Of a stretch of 64,000 nt of DNA, positions 36,844 through 45,737 are shown in pieces. The stretch is from Paenibacillus sp. G2S3. Lineage in GTDB: Bacteria; Bacillota; Bacilli; Paenibacillales; Paenibacillaceae. Within the stretch, counting starts at the first letter, position 1, and every line of letters begins with the position of its first letter. The notes beneath the pieces were generated by a model that saw nothing but the letters and a program-made list of their open reading frames with translations, was not told where the DNA came from and ran no database searches. The stretch is taken from positions 3,782,001 to 3,846,000 of the forward strand of contig NZ_CP126095.1 of assembly GCF_030123105.1 (NCBI RefSeq), read 5' to 3'. The position numbers and the translations under genes were made by a program.

Positions 36844-38931
36844 TTGACAAAGAGTACAGGCAAACGCCTGCTTGAATACGCATTGACCGCAAAAAAAACC
36901 TTTATCGCAGCCCTTATACTCCTCTCCATCGGGGTAGCGGCAGAGCTGGCAGGTCCATTTATCGCCAAAAGCATGATTGACAATCATATGTTGGCCATCG
37001 AAAAGCCTTATTTTAGTACTACATCACCAGATGAGGCGGTTCAGTATAACAACGCTTATTACAAACGCGGAGACCGATTCGAGCCCGGGGAAGCTAAGGG
37101 GCAAGAAATTCGCATTCTTCAATCGGGACGAAGTTTCTACTTTATCAATGAAGCCGTAACACAATCCGATGGTGAAAGAAAGTTCAGTAATGGTGAAATG
37201 CATATCACGCGCGGCCAGGATGAAGTCATCTATCCTGCGGTTAAGCTTTCAGCGGATGAACTGTTTGATTTTTACAAACCTGAGCTCCCTGGTATTTATC
37301 AGCTGGTCGGTTTGTACGCTATCTTCCTAGTCATCTCGATCTTTGCCGAATTCGGTAAAACCTATTGGCTGCAATCTTCGGCGAATCAGGTAATCCGAAA
37401 ACTACGTACAGATGTATATGCGCATATCCAGCGACTTCCGGTTTACTTTTTTGACAACTTGCCAGCAGGTAAGGTAGTGTCACGCGTAACTAATGATACC
37501 GAGGCGATTAAGGATCTATTCATTGCCGTTCTCTCCAATTTCAGTACCGGTATTATTAATATTACTGGTGTATACATCGCCTTGTTCTTGCTCGATGTTC
37601 GGCTAGGTCTGATCAGCTTGTTCATCATCCCAATTCTTATTCTTTGGATCGTGCTCTATCGGAAAATCGCTACCAAATACAATACGATCATCCGCTCACG
37701 TCTGAGTGAGATCAACGCTATCATTAATGAATCGATTCAAGGAATGTCCATTGTTCGTATATTCCGCCGCCAGAAGCAGCTTGGTGAAGAATTTGAGCAT
37801 CTGAACGATGACTACTTGAAATATCAGAATAAAATGCTAAATCTGAATGCCTTCACCTCCCACAACCTAGTGAACTCTCTACGCAGTCTCTCTTTTGTGA
37901 TGGTGCTTTGGTATTTCGGACATGGCAGTATTACGGGTTCTACATTTGTATCTTTAGGTGTTCTGTACGCCTTCGTCGATGTGCTTGGACGTTTGTTCCA
38001 ACCGATTACAGGTATGGTGAATCAGCTCGCAAACCTCGACACATCTATGGTATCTGCGGGTCGTGTATTTACTCTTATGGATGAGCCTGGGGAGAATGTT
38101 ACCGATGGTTCCATGCCGCGCTATAAAGGAAAAGTGGAGTTTAAGAACGTATCTTTTGCTTATAAAAAAGACTTCGTCCTTCGCGATATTTCTTTTGAGG
38201 CACGTCCAGGCGAAACTGTTGCACTAGTCGGTCACACCGGTTCCGGAAAAAGCTCGATTATCAACTTGTTATTCCGGTTCTATGATCCGCAAAAAGGAGA
38301 AATCACGATTGATGGCCAGAAGGTTACAGATATTCCGAAGCAGTGGCTACGCAATCACATGGGGATTGTTCTGCAAGATCCTTACCTCTTCACTGGCACT
38401 ATTGCTTCCAATGTCAGCCTGGGGGATGAACGAATCTCACGCGAACGGGTAGAACGGGCTTTACGGGAAGTCGGAGCAGATAAATTGCTAGCCCACCTTC
38501 CTCAAGGTTTTGATGAACCCGTTATTGAAAAAGGAAGCACCTTATCTGCAGGTCAGCGGCAATTGATTTCTTTTGCCAGAGCGCTCTCCTTCGACCCAGC
38601 TATTCTAATTCTTGATGAAGCTACCTCCAATATCGATACGGAGACAGAAAGCATCATTCAAGATGCACTAGAAGTTCTTAAAAAAGGACGTACCACATTT
38701 ATCATCGCACACCGTCTATCCACGATTCGCAGCGCTGATCAGATTCTTGTTCTGCATCACGGAGAGATTGTAGAGCGCGGAAGCCACGATGAGCTGATGG
38801 CACTCGGCGGCAGATACTTCCGGATGTACCAGCTACAAGTAGGTGCTGGTTCTAACAGTATAGACAATAATAATGGTGCACCCTCCCGACCTTCGTTAGG
38901 CAGCTTGCAACCATCGCTAGAGAAAATGTAA
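36844..38931 (+). CDS. bmrD: ABC multidrug exporter subunit, BmrD/YheH-like
   Basis: 695 residues from TTG 36844, eight nt after AGGAGG; an in-frame GTG inside the ribosome site is less likely. Between helices 1 and 2 there is an insertion of about 100 residues (roughly 55-155, hydrophilic) that is typical of BmrD and extracellular. The ATPase has Walker A GHTGSGKSS, signature LSAGQRQLISFAR and Walker B LILDEATSNID with the catalytic Glu, so it holds the residue its partner lacks. Its start is 47 bp past the bmrC-like stop. Confidence 0.9.
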   Translation: MTKSTGKRLLEYALTAKKTFIAALILLSIGVAAELAGPFIAKSMIDNHMLAIEKPYFSTTSPDEAVQYNNAYYKRGDRFEPGEAKGQEIRILQSGRSFYFINEAVTQSDGERKFSNGEMHITRGQDEVIYPAVKLSADELFDFYKPELPGIYQLVGLYAIFLVISIFAEFGKTYWLQSSANQVIRKLRTDVYAHIQRLPVYFFDNLPAGKVVSRVTNDTEAIKDLFIAVLSNFSTGIINITGVYIALFLLDVRLGLISLFIIPILILWIVLYRKIATKYNTIIRSRLSEINAIINESIQGMSIVRIFRRQKQLGEEFEHLNDDYLKYQNKMLNLNAFTSHNLVNSLRSLSFVMVLWYFGHGSITGSTFVSLGVLYAFVDVLGRLFQPITGMVNQLANLDTSMVSAGRVFTLMDEPGENVTDGSMPRYKGKVEFKNVSFAYKKDFVLRDISFEARPGETVALVGHTGSGKSSIINLLFRFYDPQKGEITIDGQKVTDIPKQWLRNHMGIVLQDPYLFTGTIASNVSLGDERISRERVERALREVGADKLLAHLPQGFDEPVIEKGSTLSAGQRQLISFARALSFDPAILILDEATSNIDTETESIIQDALEVLKKGRTTFIIAHRLSTIRSADQILVLHHGEIVERGSHDELMALGGRYFRMYQLQVGAGSNSIDNNNGAPSRPSLGSLQPSLEKM

Positions 38932-38937
38932 TCGATG

Positions 38938-38968
38938 CCCTGAATCACAGATGTGATTCAGGGTTTTT
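38938..38968 (+). terminator. Terminator of the bmrCD-type operon
   Basis: CCCTGAATCAC-AGAT-GTGATTCAGGG followed by TTTTT, just after the stop. Confidence 0.9.
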
Positions 38969-39037
38969 CTATACTTGATATTAGAACGTTTGTTCTGTAA
39001 AATGAAAAATAATACATATAGGTGAAGGAGGCATTTG

Positions 39038-40276
39038 ATGCGTACATACAATGTTACTAAGAAGCAAGCTCGACTTTTTCTCCTGGCTCACCAAAAGTTA
39101 ACTAAAGGCGCTCTTCCTGCCGGTAAACTTAGCATTTATGATTATGTTCGTCATGTAGGCTGTATCCAATATGATCCACTTAACATCGCAGGCCATAACC
39201 ATGAGCTTGTCCTCCAAGCACGAGTTCCCGGGTTCACACCTGAGCAAGCTCAAGAGCTATTGTATCAAGACAGACTCCTAGTAGATGGCTGGGACAAGAA
39301 CATGTCCATTTATTGTACAGAGGACTGGCCTTATTTTAAACGGAGAAGAGATGCATCAGCCACATACCATCAGGCTAATGAGCCAGTAATGACAACAGTA
39401 GAACAAGTTCGTGAAGAGCTATTAAAGCGTGGTCCCCTCTCCTCTCTGGATTTAGAAGGTAAGGACAAGGTGGATTGGGCTTGGGCTCCGGCTAGATTAA
39501 CACGGGCAGCTTTGGAAAGTATGTACTTTTGGGGAGAAGTCGTCGTTCATCATCGTGTTCATACCCGCCGGTATTATGATTTCGCTGAACGTCTGCTTCC
39601 TCATAAGCTTTTAAACGGTGAAGACCCTAACCCCACGGATGAACAATTTCATGATTGGTATGTGCTGCGTAGAATAGGTAGCATCGGACTATTATGGAAT
39701 AAATCTGGCGATGGATGGCTTGGGATTTCTGGTCTAAAGAGCAAGGAACGTACTGCAGCGATTCAAAGGCTGTTACAAAGCGATAGCCTCAGGGAAGTTC
39801 TAGTGGAGGGTATTAAGCTCCCACTCTACATCCGTAGCATGGACGCTCTAACTTTAGAAGCTGTAATACAGCAGGAGTCAGAAGATGCTGAGAGTCCTTC
39901 AAGTTATTCGTTTGCAGCTGTAATAGCTCCCCTGGATAACTTAATATGGGATCGAGAGCTGATCCGACAATTATTTGGATTTCATTATCGCTGGGAAGTC
40001 TATAAACCAGCCTTGGAACGGGAGTACGGTTATTATGTACTGCCTTTATTATATAATGATCGTTTTATTGCGAGATTTGAACCGGTGATGGATAAGAAGA
40101 GCCAAACATTGAACATTATGAATTGGTGGTGGGAACCGGGTGAGCGCCTAACACCAGAGATGCTTCCGGCGTTAGGCGAAGCTCTATCTGCACTATCAAG
40201 CTGCGTTAGAGCTTCTAAGATTCATTTTAGACCGGAGGTTGTAGAGGACTGCGGATTAGAAGGGTTATTAGTGTAA
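39038..40276 (+). CDS. AlkZ/YcaQ-family winged-helix DNA glycosylase
   Basis: 412 residues from ATG 39038 with GAAGGAGG. The N-terminal VTKKQARLFLLAHQ and the CIQYDPLNIAGHNH block, containing Gln-Tyr-Asp, match the HTH_42/YcaQ family; LLVDGWDKNMSIYC and the late HFRPEVVEDC fit too. E. coli YcaQ unhooks interstrand crosslinks and uses a Q-X-Q motif; the Q-X-D form seen here marks a related subfamily, so alkyl-base excision is inferred. Its end overlaps the convergent HEPN-like gene by 9 bp. Confidence 0.85.
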   Translation: MRTYNVTKKQARLFLLAHQKLTKGALPAGKLSIYDYVRHVGCIQYDPLNIAGHNHELVLQARVPGFTPEQAQELLYQDRLLVDGWDKNMSIYCTEDWPYFKRRRDASATYHQANEPVMTTVEQVREELLKRGPLSSLDLEGKDKVDWAWAPARLTRAALESMYFWGEVVVHHRVHTRRYYDFAERLLPHKLLNGEDPNPTDEQFHDWYVLRRIGSIGLLWNKSGDGWLGISGLKSKERTAAIQRLLQSDSLREVLVEGIKLPLYIRSMDALTLEAVIQQESEDAESPSSYSFAAVIAPLDNLIWDRELIRQLFGFHYRWEVYKPALEREYGYYVLPLLYNDRFIARFEPVMDKKSQTLNIMNWWWEPGERLTPEMLPALGEALSALSSCVRASKIHFRPEVVEDCGLEGLLV

Positions 40277-40732
40277 AGTTTCCTCTTCTAACCCCAGTTT
40301 CGTGAACATTTCTGTACAATAGCCTTGTAATTTGATCTCTAGTCTTCTAGCTTTATTTTTGAATCGTTTTAACTCCTCGATCATCTTTGCCCTTCCAGTT
40401 GGGGTGAACGTTTCTTGTATCCGTTCTTTGAAATAATCGTGAACGATATGGTTACGCTGTTTCCACACTTCTTCTAGCTGAGCGGTTTCTTGCTCTGAGA
40501 AAGGAAAGTGATGCTGTATTTCTTTGATGAGTTGACCGAGTGAATTGCTGAGTTTTCGCTGATACAGATCAGTCAGATCTGCTTCAGTGGGCGTCTTGCC
40601 TTGTGATAATTTGGTGAGCAATAACAAATTGGTCAACTGCTGTTCTAGGGCTTGACCATAATAGACTGCTAGTCCAAAATACGCAAATAACTCCTTGGAT
40701 TGTTCACTCTCTGGTACTTGTGTATGCTTCAT
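40268..40732 (-). CDS. HEPN-like helical protein
   Basis: 154 residues with GGAGGGG. All-helical, with KQRNHIVHDYF matching the R-N-X3-H ribonuclease motif of HEPN domains. HEPN proteins often act as RNases in toxin-antitoxin or phage-defence systems. There is no MNT-type nucleotidyltransferase partner next door, so the role is open. Could also be a non-toxic HEPN relative. Confidence 0.6.
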   Translation of the reverse strand: MKHTQVPESEQSKELFAYFGLAVYYGQALEQQLTNLLLLTKLSQGKTPTEADLTDLYQRKLSNSLGQLIKEIQHHFPFSEQETAQLEEVWKQRNHIVHDYFKERIQETFTPTGRAKMIEELKRFKNKARRLEIKLQGYCTEMFTKLGLEEETLH

Positions 40733-40777
40733 CTTTCCCCTCCACTTCTGTATCCTTGTTACTTTTATCTATACAAG

Positions 40778-41491
40778 TTATGTTTTGTTGTAGTCTCTCT
40801 GTCTTGATCTGTACAAATAAAAACCGATAAGCAGTGTTATATATAAGAGCGCATGTGCAAATGAACCTAGCAACTCCGCTAATGGCATAGTATCAGCTTT
40901 CATCATAACCTCCATAACTGGGGCAACAGGAGGTAACAACCAGATCAGAAAATGTAACGAACTAGGCAAACTATCGCTGATCTGAGTCCCACCTAGAGAC
41001 AATATAACAATCCCTAGCATGATACCGGCAGCATGGCTGCCTTTCTTAACCCACGAAGATTGCAGATATAAGGAAATTGACACACCAAGCATCCCTAATA
41101 ACCCGTGTCCTACAAGAGCTAAGCTGAACCGATACACCCCTGGTGATTCTGCGAAGTGGCCCGTTAGCCAAGGATAAATAACAAGGATTAGATCAAGCAG
41201 CAACGTAAGAACTGCAAGCGCAACAATACCCCCTACACTATGTCTAACCGCGCTTCGCAGATGAACAACAGCGATCTGTCGATGTACAGGATGCTCATGA
41301 TTTAGAAAGCTGAGGCCCATCCAAGCACAACTGATAAAAAGCATTACTGCAGTAGCTGCATAGCTATTCATTACCGGATTAGGTTTATAGGAATACAAAA
41401 TCTGCACCGCAATCACAATCCCTGCTAATGGGCCGAAATATCGCTGAGATCGAGTATAGCTTCGCAGCATATAAGCGATAAGCGAATTCAT
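40778..41491 (-). CDS. ABC-2-like transporter permease
   Basis: 237 residues; the ATG overlaps the stop of the ATPase gene by 4 bp. Six membrane helices by eye, including LAGIVIAVQILYSY and ALLYITLLIGFYLYRS. With the ATPase it forms an export complex; no substrate clue. Confidence 0.75.
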   Translation of the reverse strand: MNSLIAYMLRSYTRSQRYFGPLAGIVIAVQILYSYKPNPVMNSYAATAVMLFISCAWMGLSFLNHEHPVHRQIAVVHLRSAVRHSVGGIVALAVLTLLLDLILVIYPWLTGHFAESPGVYRFSLALVGHGLLGMLGVSISLYLQSSWVKKGSHAAGIMLGIVILSLGGTQISDSLPSSLHFLIWLLPPVAPVMEVMMKADTMPLAELLGSFAHALLYITLLIGFYLYRSRQRDYNKT

Positions 41492-42450
41492 AAATCGACC
41501 TCCTTAGCTCTGGTCGCTGGGTTCATCCACAGTTCTATACCATCACGTCCCCCTCGGGGATCTACCGATTGAATTGAGCCACCCGCTTCTAATACAAACC
41601 GCAGAAAGGTGTCAGAATGTGAAGCCTCTACAGTCAGCCCTATACCATCACTATAAGCACTATCCTTAACTTCATCTAAAGAAATAAACCCTGTCATACC
41701 CTTCAGATGCAGCTGATTCTGAATAGACAGATTGGATACTCGGATATAAGTAGTGGGGTTAGCTCTCAACTTCTCAGACCCCACAATGGACTTAACAATC
41801 CTTCCTCCTTGAAGTACATGGACATGGTCGGCTAGCATTTCTATCCACTGAGGCTCATGTACCGAGAATACTATGGCTGTGCCCTTGTTCTTCAAATCTA
41901 TTAGAAGGTCAACAAGCTTATTCATGGAAGAGAGATCCAATCCCGACATAGGCTCATCAAGAAGCAGCAATGAGGGACTTCCCATTAAGCTTTGGATCAG
42001 ATTTATTTTTTGCAGCATCCCTTTGGAGAAGTTTAACATAGATTGTGTACGAAAATTCTCCAACAGAAACAGTTCGAATAACATTGTTAATTCCTGCTCG
42101 ATCTGAGCTGGGGCAAGTCCGCTAATCTGACCCATGCTTCGCAAATACTGCTCTGGGGAAAGCTTCGATCCTGGAAAAATTTCAGGTGCATATCCGGTCC
42201 TCATATTATGATGAATGCGACTCAACTTACCTGAGGAAACATGGATGAGTCCAGCTAGGATAGATAGCAGCGTGCTTTTACCAGAACCATTCCTTCCGAT
42301 AAGTGCAGTGACAGTTCCCATTTCAACGACCATCGAAACGTCTTCCAACACTGTTCGTCGTGCAAATTGCTTACTGATTTGTTCTAATGCTATTAGGGGA
42401 GTAGCATCTATGCCAGTGTCTGTAAAGTTAAGTTCCTCTCTGTTTGTCAC
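41488..42450 (-). CDS. ABC transporter ATP-binding protein
   Basis: 320 residues from GTG 42450, eight nt after AAGGGAG; an ATG 18 nt earlier has no ribosome site. Walker A GRNGSGKSTLLSIL, signature LNFSKGMLQKINLIQ (LSGGQ replaced by FSKGM, as in several ABC-2 ATPases), Walker B LLLLDEPMSGLD, H-loop SVHEP. A C-terminal domain of about 90 residues follows the ATPase core. Operon with the permease downstream. Confidence 0.87.
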   Translation of the reverse strand: MTNREELNFTDTGIDATPLIALEQISKQFARRTVLEDVSMVVEMGTVTALIGRNGSGKSTLLSILAGLIHVSSGKLSRIHHNMRTGYAPEIFPGSKLSPEQYLRSMGQISGLAPAQIEQELTMLFELFLLENFRTQSMLNFSKGMLQKINLIQSLMGSPSLLLLDEPMSGLDLSSMNKLVDLLIDLKNKGTAIVFSVHEPQWIEMLADHVHVLQGGRIVKSIVGSEKLRANPTTYIRVSNLSIQNQLHLKGMTGFISLDEVKDSAYSDGIGLTVEASHSDTFLRFVLEAGGSIQSVDPRGGRDGIELWMNPATRAKEVDL

Positions 42451-42529
42451 TAATCGCGCTCCCTTCATATCTACTGTTAATTCTCCGGTTCCCTACGAAT
42501 TTCCTCTTATAGGGACTAAATTTTAATCA

Positions 42530-42563
42530 AAAAAAGAAAGAACTGCTAAAGCAGCCCTTTCTT
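42530..42563 (-). terminator. Terminator ending the carbohydrate ABC locus
   Basis: On the minus strand AAGAAAGGGCTGC-TTTA-GCAGTTCTTTCTT is followed by TTTTTG, 61 bp past the stop of the last gene. Confidence 0.8.
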
Positions 42564-42623
42564 AAATTCAAAATTTTTATTATAAAATTGTTTGCTTTCC
42601 GTTAACCTTTTCCCTCTTTTAGT

Positions 42624-43916
42624 CTATTTGTTATGAGACAAAATATCTTCCGCTCGATGCCGGAACTGTTCTGCAGCCTTCTCTGGTGTAATCTGACTGA
42701 ACATAAGCAAATCATATAACTCACGTAATACACCAGTCACCTCTGAAGAGCCCACCGGATCAGGTGGGTCCATCGGGCTGCTATTTTGCTCCACCCATTC
42801 AATATATTCAAAGACCTGTGCAAGCTCTGGCTCTATAAATGGTTTCATCTGTTCTTTGATAGCCGAGGAGACAGGAACCCCTCGTTCACCTTTAAGCACT
42901 TTATTAGCTTCTAAATTATTTATGAAAAAATCAATAAACTTTGCTGCTTCCTCCTTTTGCTTCGAGCTTTTCGAAATAGAGAAGAACATACCCGGCTTCA
43001 GAAATAGGCCACGGTCTTGGTTGGGGCCGGGCATGGTGGCTATAGCCAGAGGTTTCCCATAACTCTTTACCGTACTGATAAATTGATTGGAATATCCCCA
43101 TCCAAACAGTGCTTGCCCTTTATAAAAGGGATCTTGATCAGGCTTATTAATATCCAGCGTCCATATATCCGGTCCATAAACCAGCTTATCCTGCATTAGC
43201 CGCTGCATGCGTCCAAAATATTCGATAAATAACCGGTCATCGTTATATCCCAAAGCTTTGCCATCACTTGAGAACAAGCTCGCGGTATTTTGCCGCAAAT
43301 AGTAAGCAAAAAACTGCTCCGGTGTGAGATAAGTCCCTAAGTAAATCCCTTCTCCTTGTTCCTTTAACGTAACCCCTATCTGCTCAAAATCTTCCCAATT
43401 CCAATCTGGCCCCGGAGGTTTTATTCCTTGTGCCTTCAAAACTTCTGGATCATACACACTGTATAAAGCATTAATGCCCAAGTTAAAACCATAGAGCTGC
43501 TCGCCCAGTTTACCCCCTGCGAGGTTGCTGCCACTGATGTTGCTCGTATCTATGAGTCCACTTTGGATATAAGGTCTCAAGTCTTGCAGCAAATCCAGCG
43601 ATCCATATTGAGACAGATAAGAAATATCCATTTGAATAATATCGGGCAATACATTGCCGGCTGCACTAGGTGCAAGCTTTTTCCAATATTCATTAAAAGC
43701 ACTGTAATCATATTCAATCTTCACATGCGGATGCTGTTGTTCGTACATATGGATAACCTGAATTGTAGCATTGTTACGAAAGTCACTCCCCCACCAGGCA
43801 ATACGGAGGTTAATTTCCTCGGCAACTTGCTCTGGTGGGGGAGCACTTTGTTTCCCGCAGCTTCCAAGACTTGTGAGCATGCTTAGCAGTGCCAAACTGA
43901 GTATGAATCTACGCAT
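42624..43916 (-). CDS. Extracellular solute-binding lipoprotein, family 1
   Basis: 430 residues from ATG 43916 (AGGAGG eight nt upstream, inside the end of the kinase gene). Signal peptide with lipobox LGSCGK. The LRIAWWGSDFRNNATIQ start and PDIIQMDISYLSQYG block are typical of sugar-binding proteins. It directly follows the sensor kinase, so it may present ligand to that kinase rather than serve transport. Confidence 0.88.
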   Translation of the reverse strand: MRRFILSLALLSMLTSLGSCGKQSAPPPEQVAEEINLRIAWWGSDFRNNATIQVIHMYEQQHPHVKIEYDYSAFNEYWKKLAPSAAGNVLPDIIQMDISYLSQYGSLDLLQDLRPYIQSGLIDTSNISGSNLAGGKLGEQLYGFNLGINALYSVYDPEVLKAQGIKPPGPDWNWEDFEQIGVTLKEQGEGIYLGTYLTPEQFFAYYLRQNTASLFSSDGKALGYNDDRLFIEYFGRMQRLMQDKLVYGPDIWTLDINKPDQDPFYKGQALFGWGYSNQFISTVKSYGKPLAIATMPGPNQDRGLFLKPGMFFSISKSSKQKEEAAKFIDFFINNLEANKVLKGERGVPVSSAIKEQMKPFIEPELAQVFEYIEWVEQNSSPMDPPDPVGSSEVTGVLRELYDLLMFSQITPEKAAEQFRHRAEDILSHNK

Positions 43917-43919
43917 CAC

Positions 43920-45662
43920 CTACACCTCCTGCGGGAACGGCAAAAGAACACTAACTTTAGTTCCAAACCCCACCGTACTCTCAACCTGTACGCCATATTC
44001 GTCACCGAAGGCGAGTCTGACACGATCGCGGATATTAAGCAGGCCGATACCTGTGCCTCTAGTCTCCACTTCCCCATTCAGTAAACGTTTGAGGAAATCC
44101 TCTTCCATACCGGGACCACGATCTTCTACAACAATCGCTAGCTTGCCATCAAGCGGTTCAGCATACAATAGAATTTGGCAGGGCTCAATCATGGTCTCAA
44201 CACCGTATTGAATCGCATTCTCCAATAACGGCTGTAAGGTTAGCTTGGGAATAGAAACTGCATTAAAGACTTCCGGAATCTCCATATGAAAATCCAAGCG
44301 ACTCTGAAACCGATAATTCTGAATAGTGATATAATGCTTGACGATTTCCAGCTCCTGCGCGACTGTAATTACATTTTGCTTCAAGCTGATCGATGAACGT
44401 AGCAGAAAAGCCAGCGACACTACCATACTCGAAATCTGTGCATGTTCACTTTTTTTAGCCAGCCAGTGGATCGAATCCAGTGAGTTATATAGGAAATGAG
44501 GATTAATCTGAGCTTGCAAAGCCTTAAATTCCGTCTCTTTAATAATCAGTTGATTAGCATAGTTTTCTTTGATCAATGTGTTAATTTGTGTAATCATCTG
44601 ACGAAATGTCCGTTGTAATAGCCCAACCTCATCCATCTGCTGAAGGGGAGGCGCTATTAGCTTAGTATCCATACTGTCCAGATCCCCGTATTGAACCTCC
44701 TTCATCTGACTGATCAGTGAACGAATCGGTTGAGTCAGATTACGAGCAAAGCTCATGCCTAGCGCAATTATTATCACTATCACTATTCCAAATACGACGA
44801 TCATCGTATTTTTTAGCCAAATGGTTTTTTCAAAAATATCATTGTAAGAAACATAGTTGTAATAAGTCCACCCAGAGTACGAGGACTGCTTCTGTGATAC
44901 AAACACAGCTTCCCCATTCATCTCTTTGATCTCATAACCAGTTCCTGAATTCAGAGGCTGTAAAACCTCGGTTACACCATCTGCAACTTTCCGATAAGGG
45001 TATACCAGATCTTGACCCGCTTTCAGAATAATATCGCTGTCTTCTGCGGCTACACCGGCGTAGTCCTGTGCTAATCTCTCAATATTGATGCGTAAATAGA
45101 GCGTTCCCAGCTTATCCAGCGTCATGGGATCATAGGCTCGCACTTCGCGAACCATGACCAGCATCGGATCTGTGTCGTCAGGATACAGCCAACGTACAGC
45201 GCCATTGCCTTCCTCCGCCTCACGAATCATTCGTGCAGATTTCTCCTCCGTGTACAGAATTGACTCCCCATAACCACTGACCTTCCCCTGCGAGTCAATT
45301 AGATGTACAGATTGAATATAACGTTCATCCATATTAATGTTTTTCCATAATCGCTCCGTAATCATTTGCCGGGTTAAGTAGCCCGTAAAGTCGATATCAT
45401 CCTTACGCAAATCTTTTAGCCCTTGCTGAATTTGCTTATCAGCAATCATTGTCAGTGTCATCGATTCAAGCTTTTTAAGCTCCATATCAATCGTTGTTGA
45501 TGATAAATTAAGAAGCCGATAAGATTTGTCGTACAGCTGCTTGTCATAAATAGAATACGCATAATATAAGGAACCGAACGCCGTAGTTATGATTAGAACC
45601 AAGATTAGGACAATCATCAGAAAAACCTTCATTTTAATACTCAAATTCCGATAAATTTTCAT
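43920..45662 (-). CDS. Sensor histidine kinase, YesM/LytS type
   Basis: 580 residues from ATG 45662 (AAAGGAG). N-terminal helix (about 9-32), a large extracellular Cache-like sensor domain, a second helix (about 290-310), HAMP, His-kinase box INPHFLYNSLDSIHW, and HATPase with DRGPGM and GTGIGLLNIRDRV. It would phosphorylate the AraC-type regulator encoded at 49492-51042 in response to sugars outside the cell. Confidence 0.92.
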   Translation of the reverse strand: MKIYRNLSIKMKVFLMIVLILVLIITTAFGSLYYAYSIYDKQLYDKSYRLLNLSSTTIDMELKKLESMTLTMIADKQIQQGLKDLRKDDIDFTGYLTRQMITERLWKNINMDERYIQSVHLIDSQGKVSGYGESILYTEEKSARMIREAEEGNGAVRWLYPDDTDPMLVMVREVRAYDPMTLDKLGTLYLRINIERLAQDYAGVAAEDSDIILKAGQDLVYPYRKVADGVTEVLQPLNSGTGYEIKEMNGEAVFVSQKQSSYSGWTYYNYVSYNDIFEKTIWLKNTMIVVFGIVIVIIIALGMSFARNLTQPIRSLISQMKEVQYGDLDSMDTKLIAPPLQQMDEVGLLQRTFRQMITQINTLIKENYANQLIIKETEFKALQAQINPHFLYNSLDSIHWLAKKSEHAQISSMVVSLAFLLRSSISLKQNVITVAQELEIVKHYITIQNYRFQSRLDFHMEIPEVFNAVSIPKLTLQPLLENAIQYGVETMIEPCQILLYAEPLDGKLAIVVEDRGPGMEEDFLKRLLNGEVETRGTGIGLLNIRDRVRLAFGDEYGVQVESTVGFGTKVSVLLPFPQEV

Positions 45663-45737
45663 CCGGGCTCTCCTTTGCACCTGTAATATAACTTGTATAC
45701 CACATTATGGATAACCCGGATAGTCTACTTAATCTGC

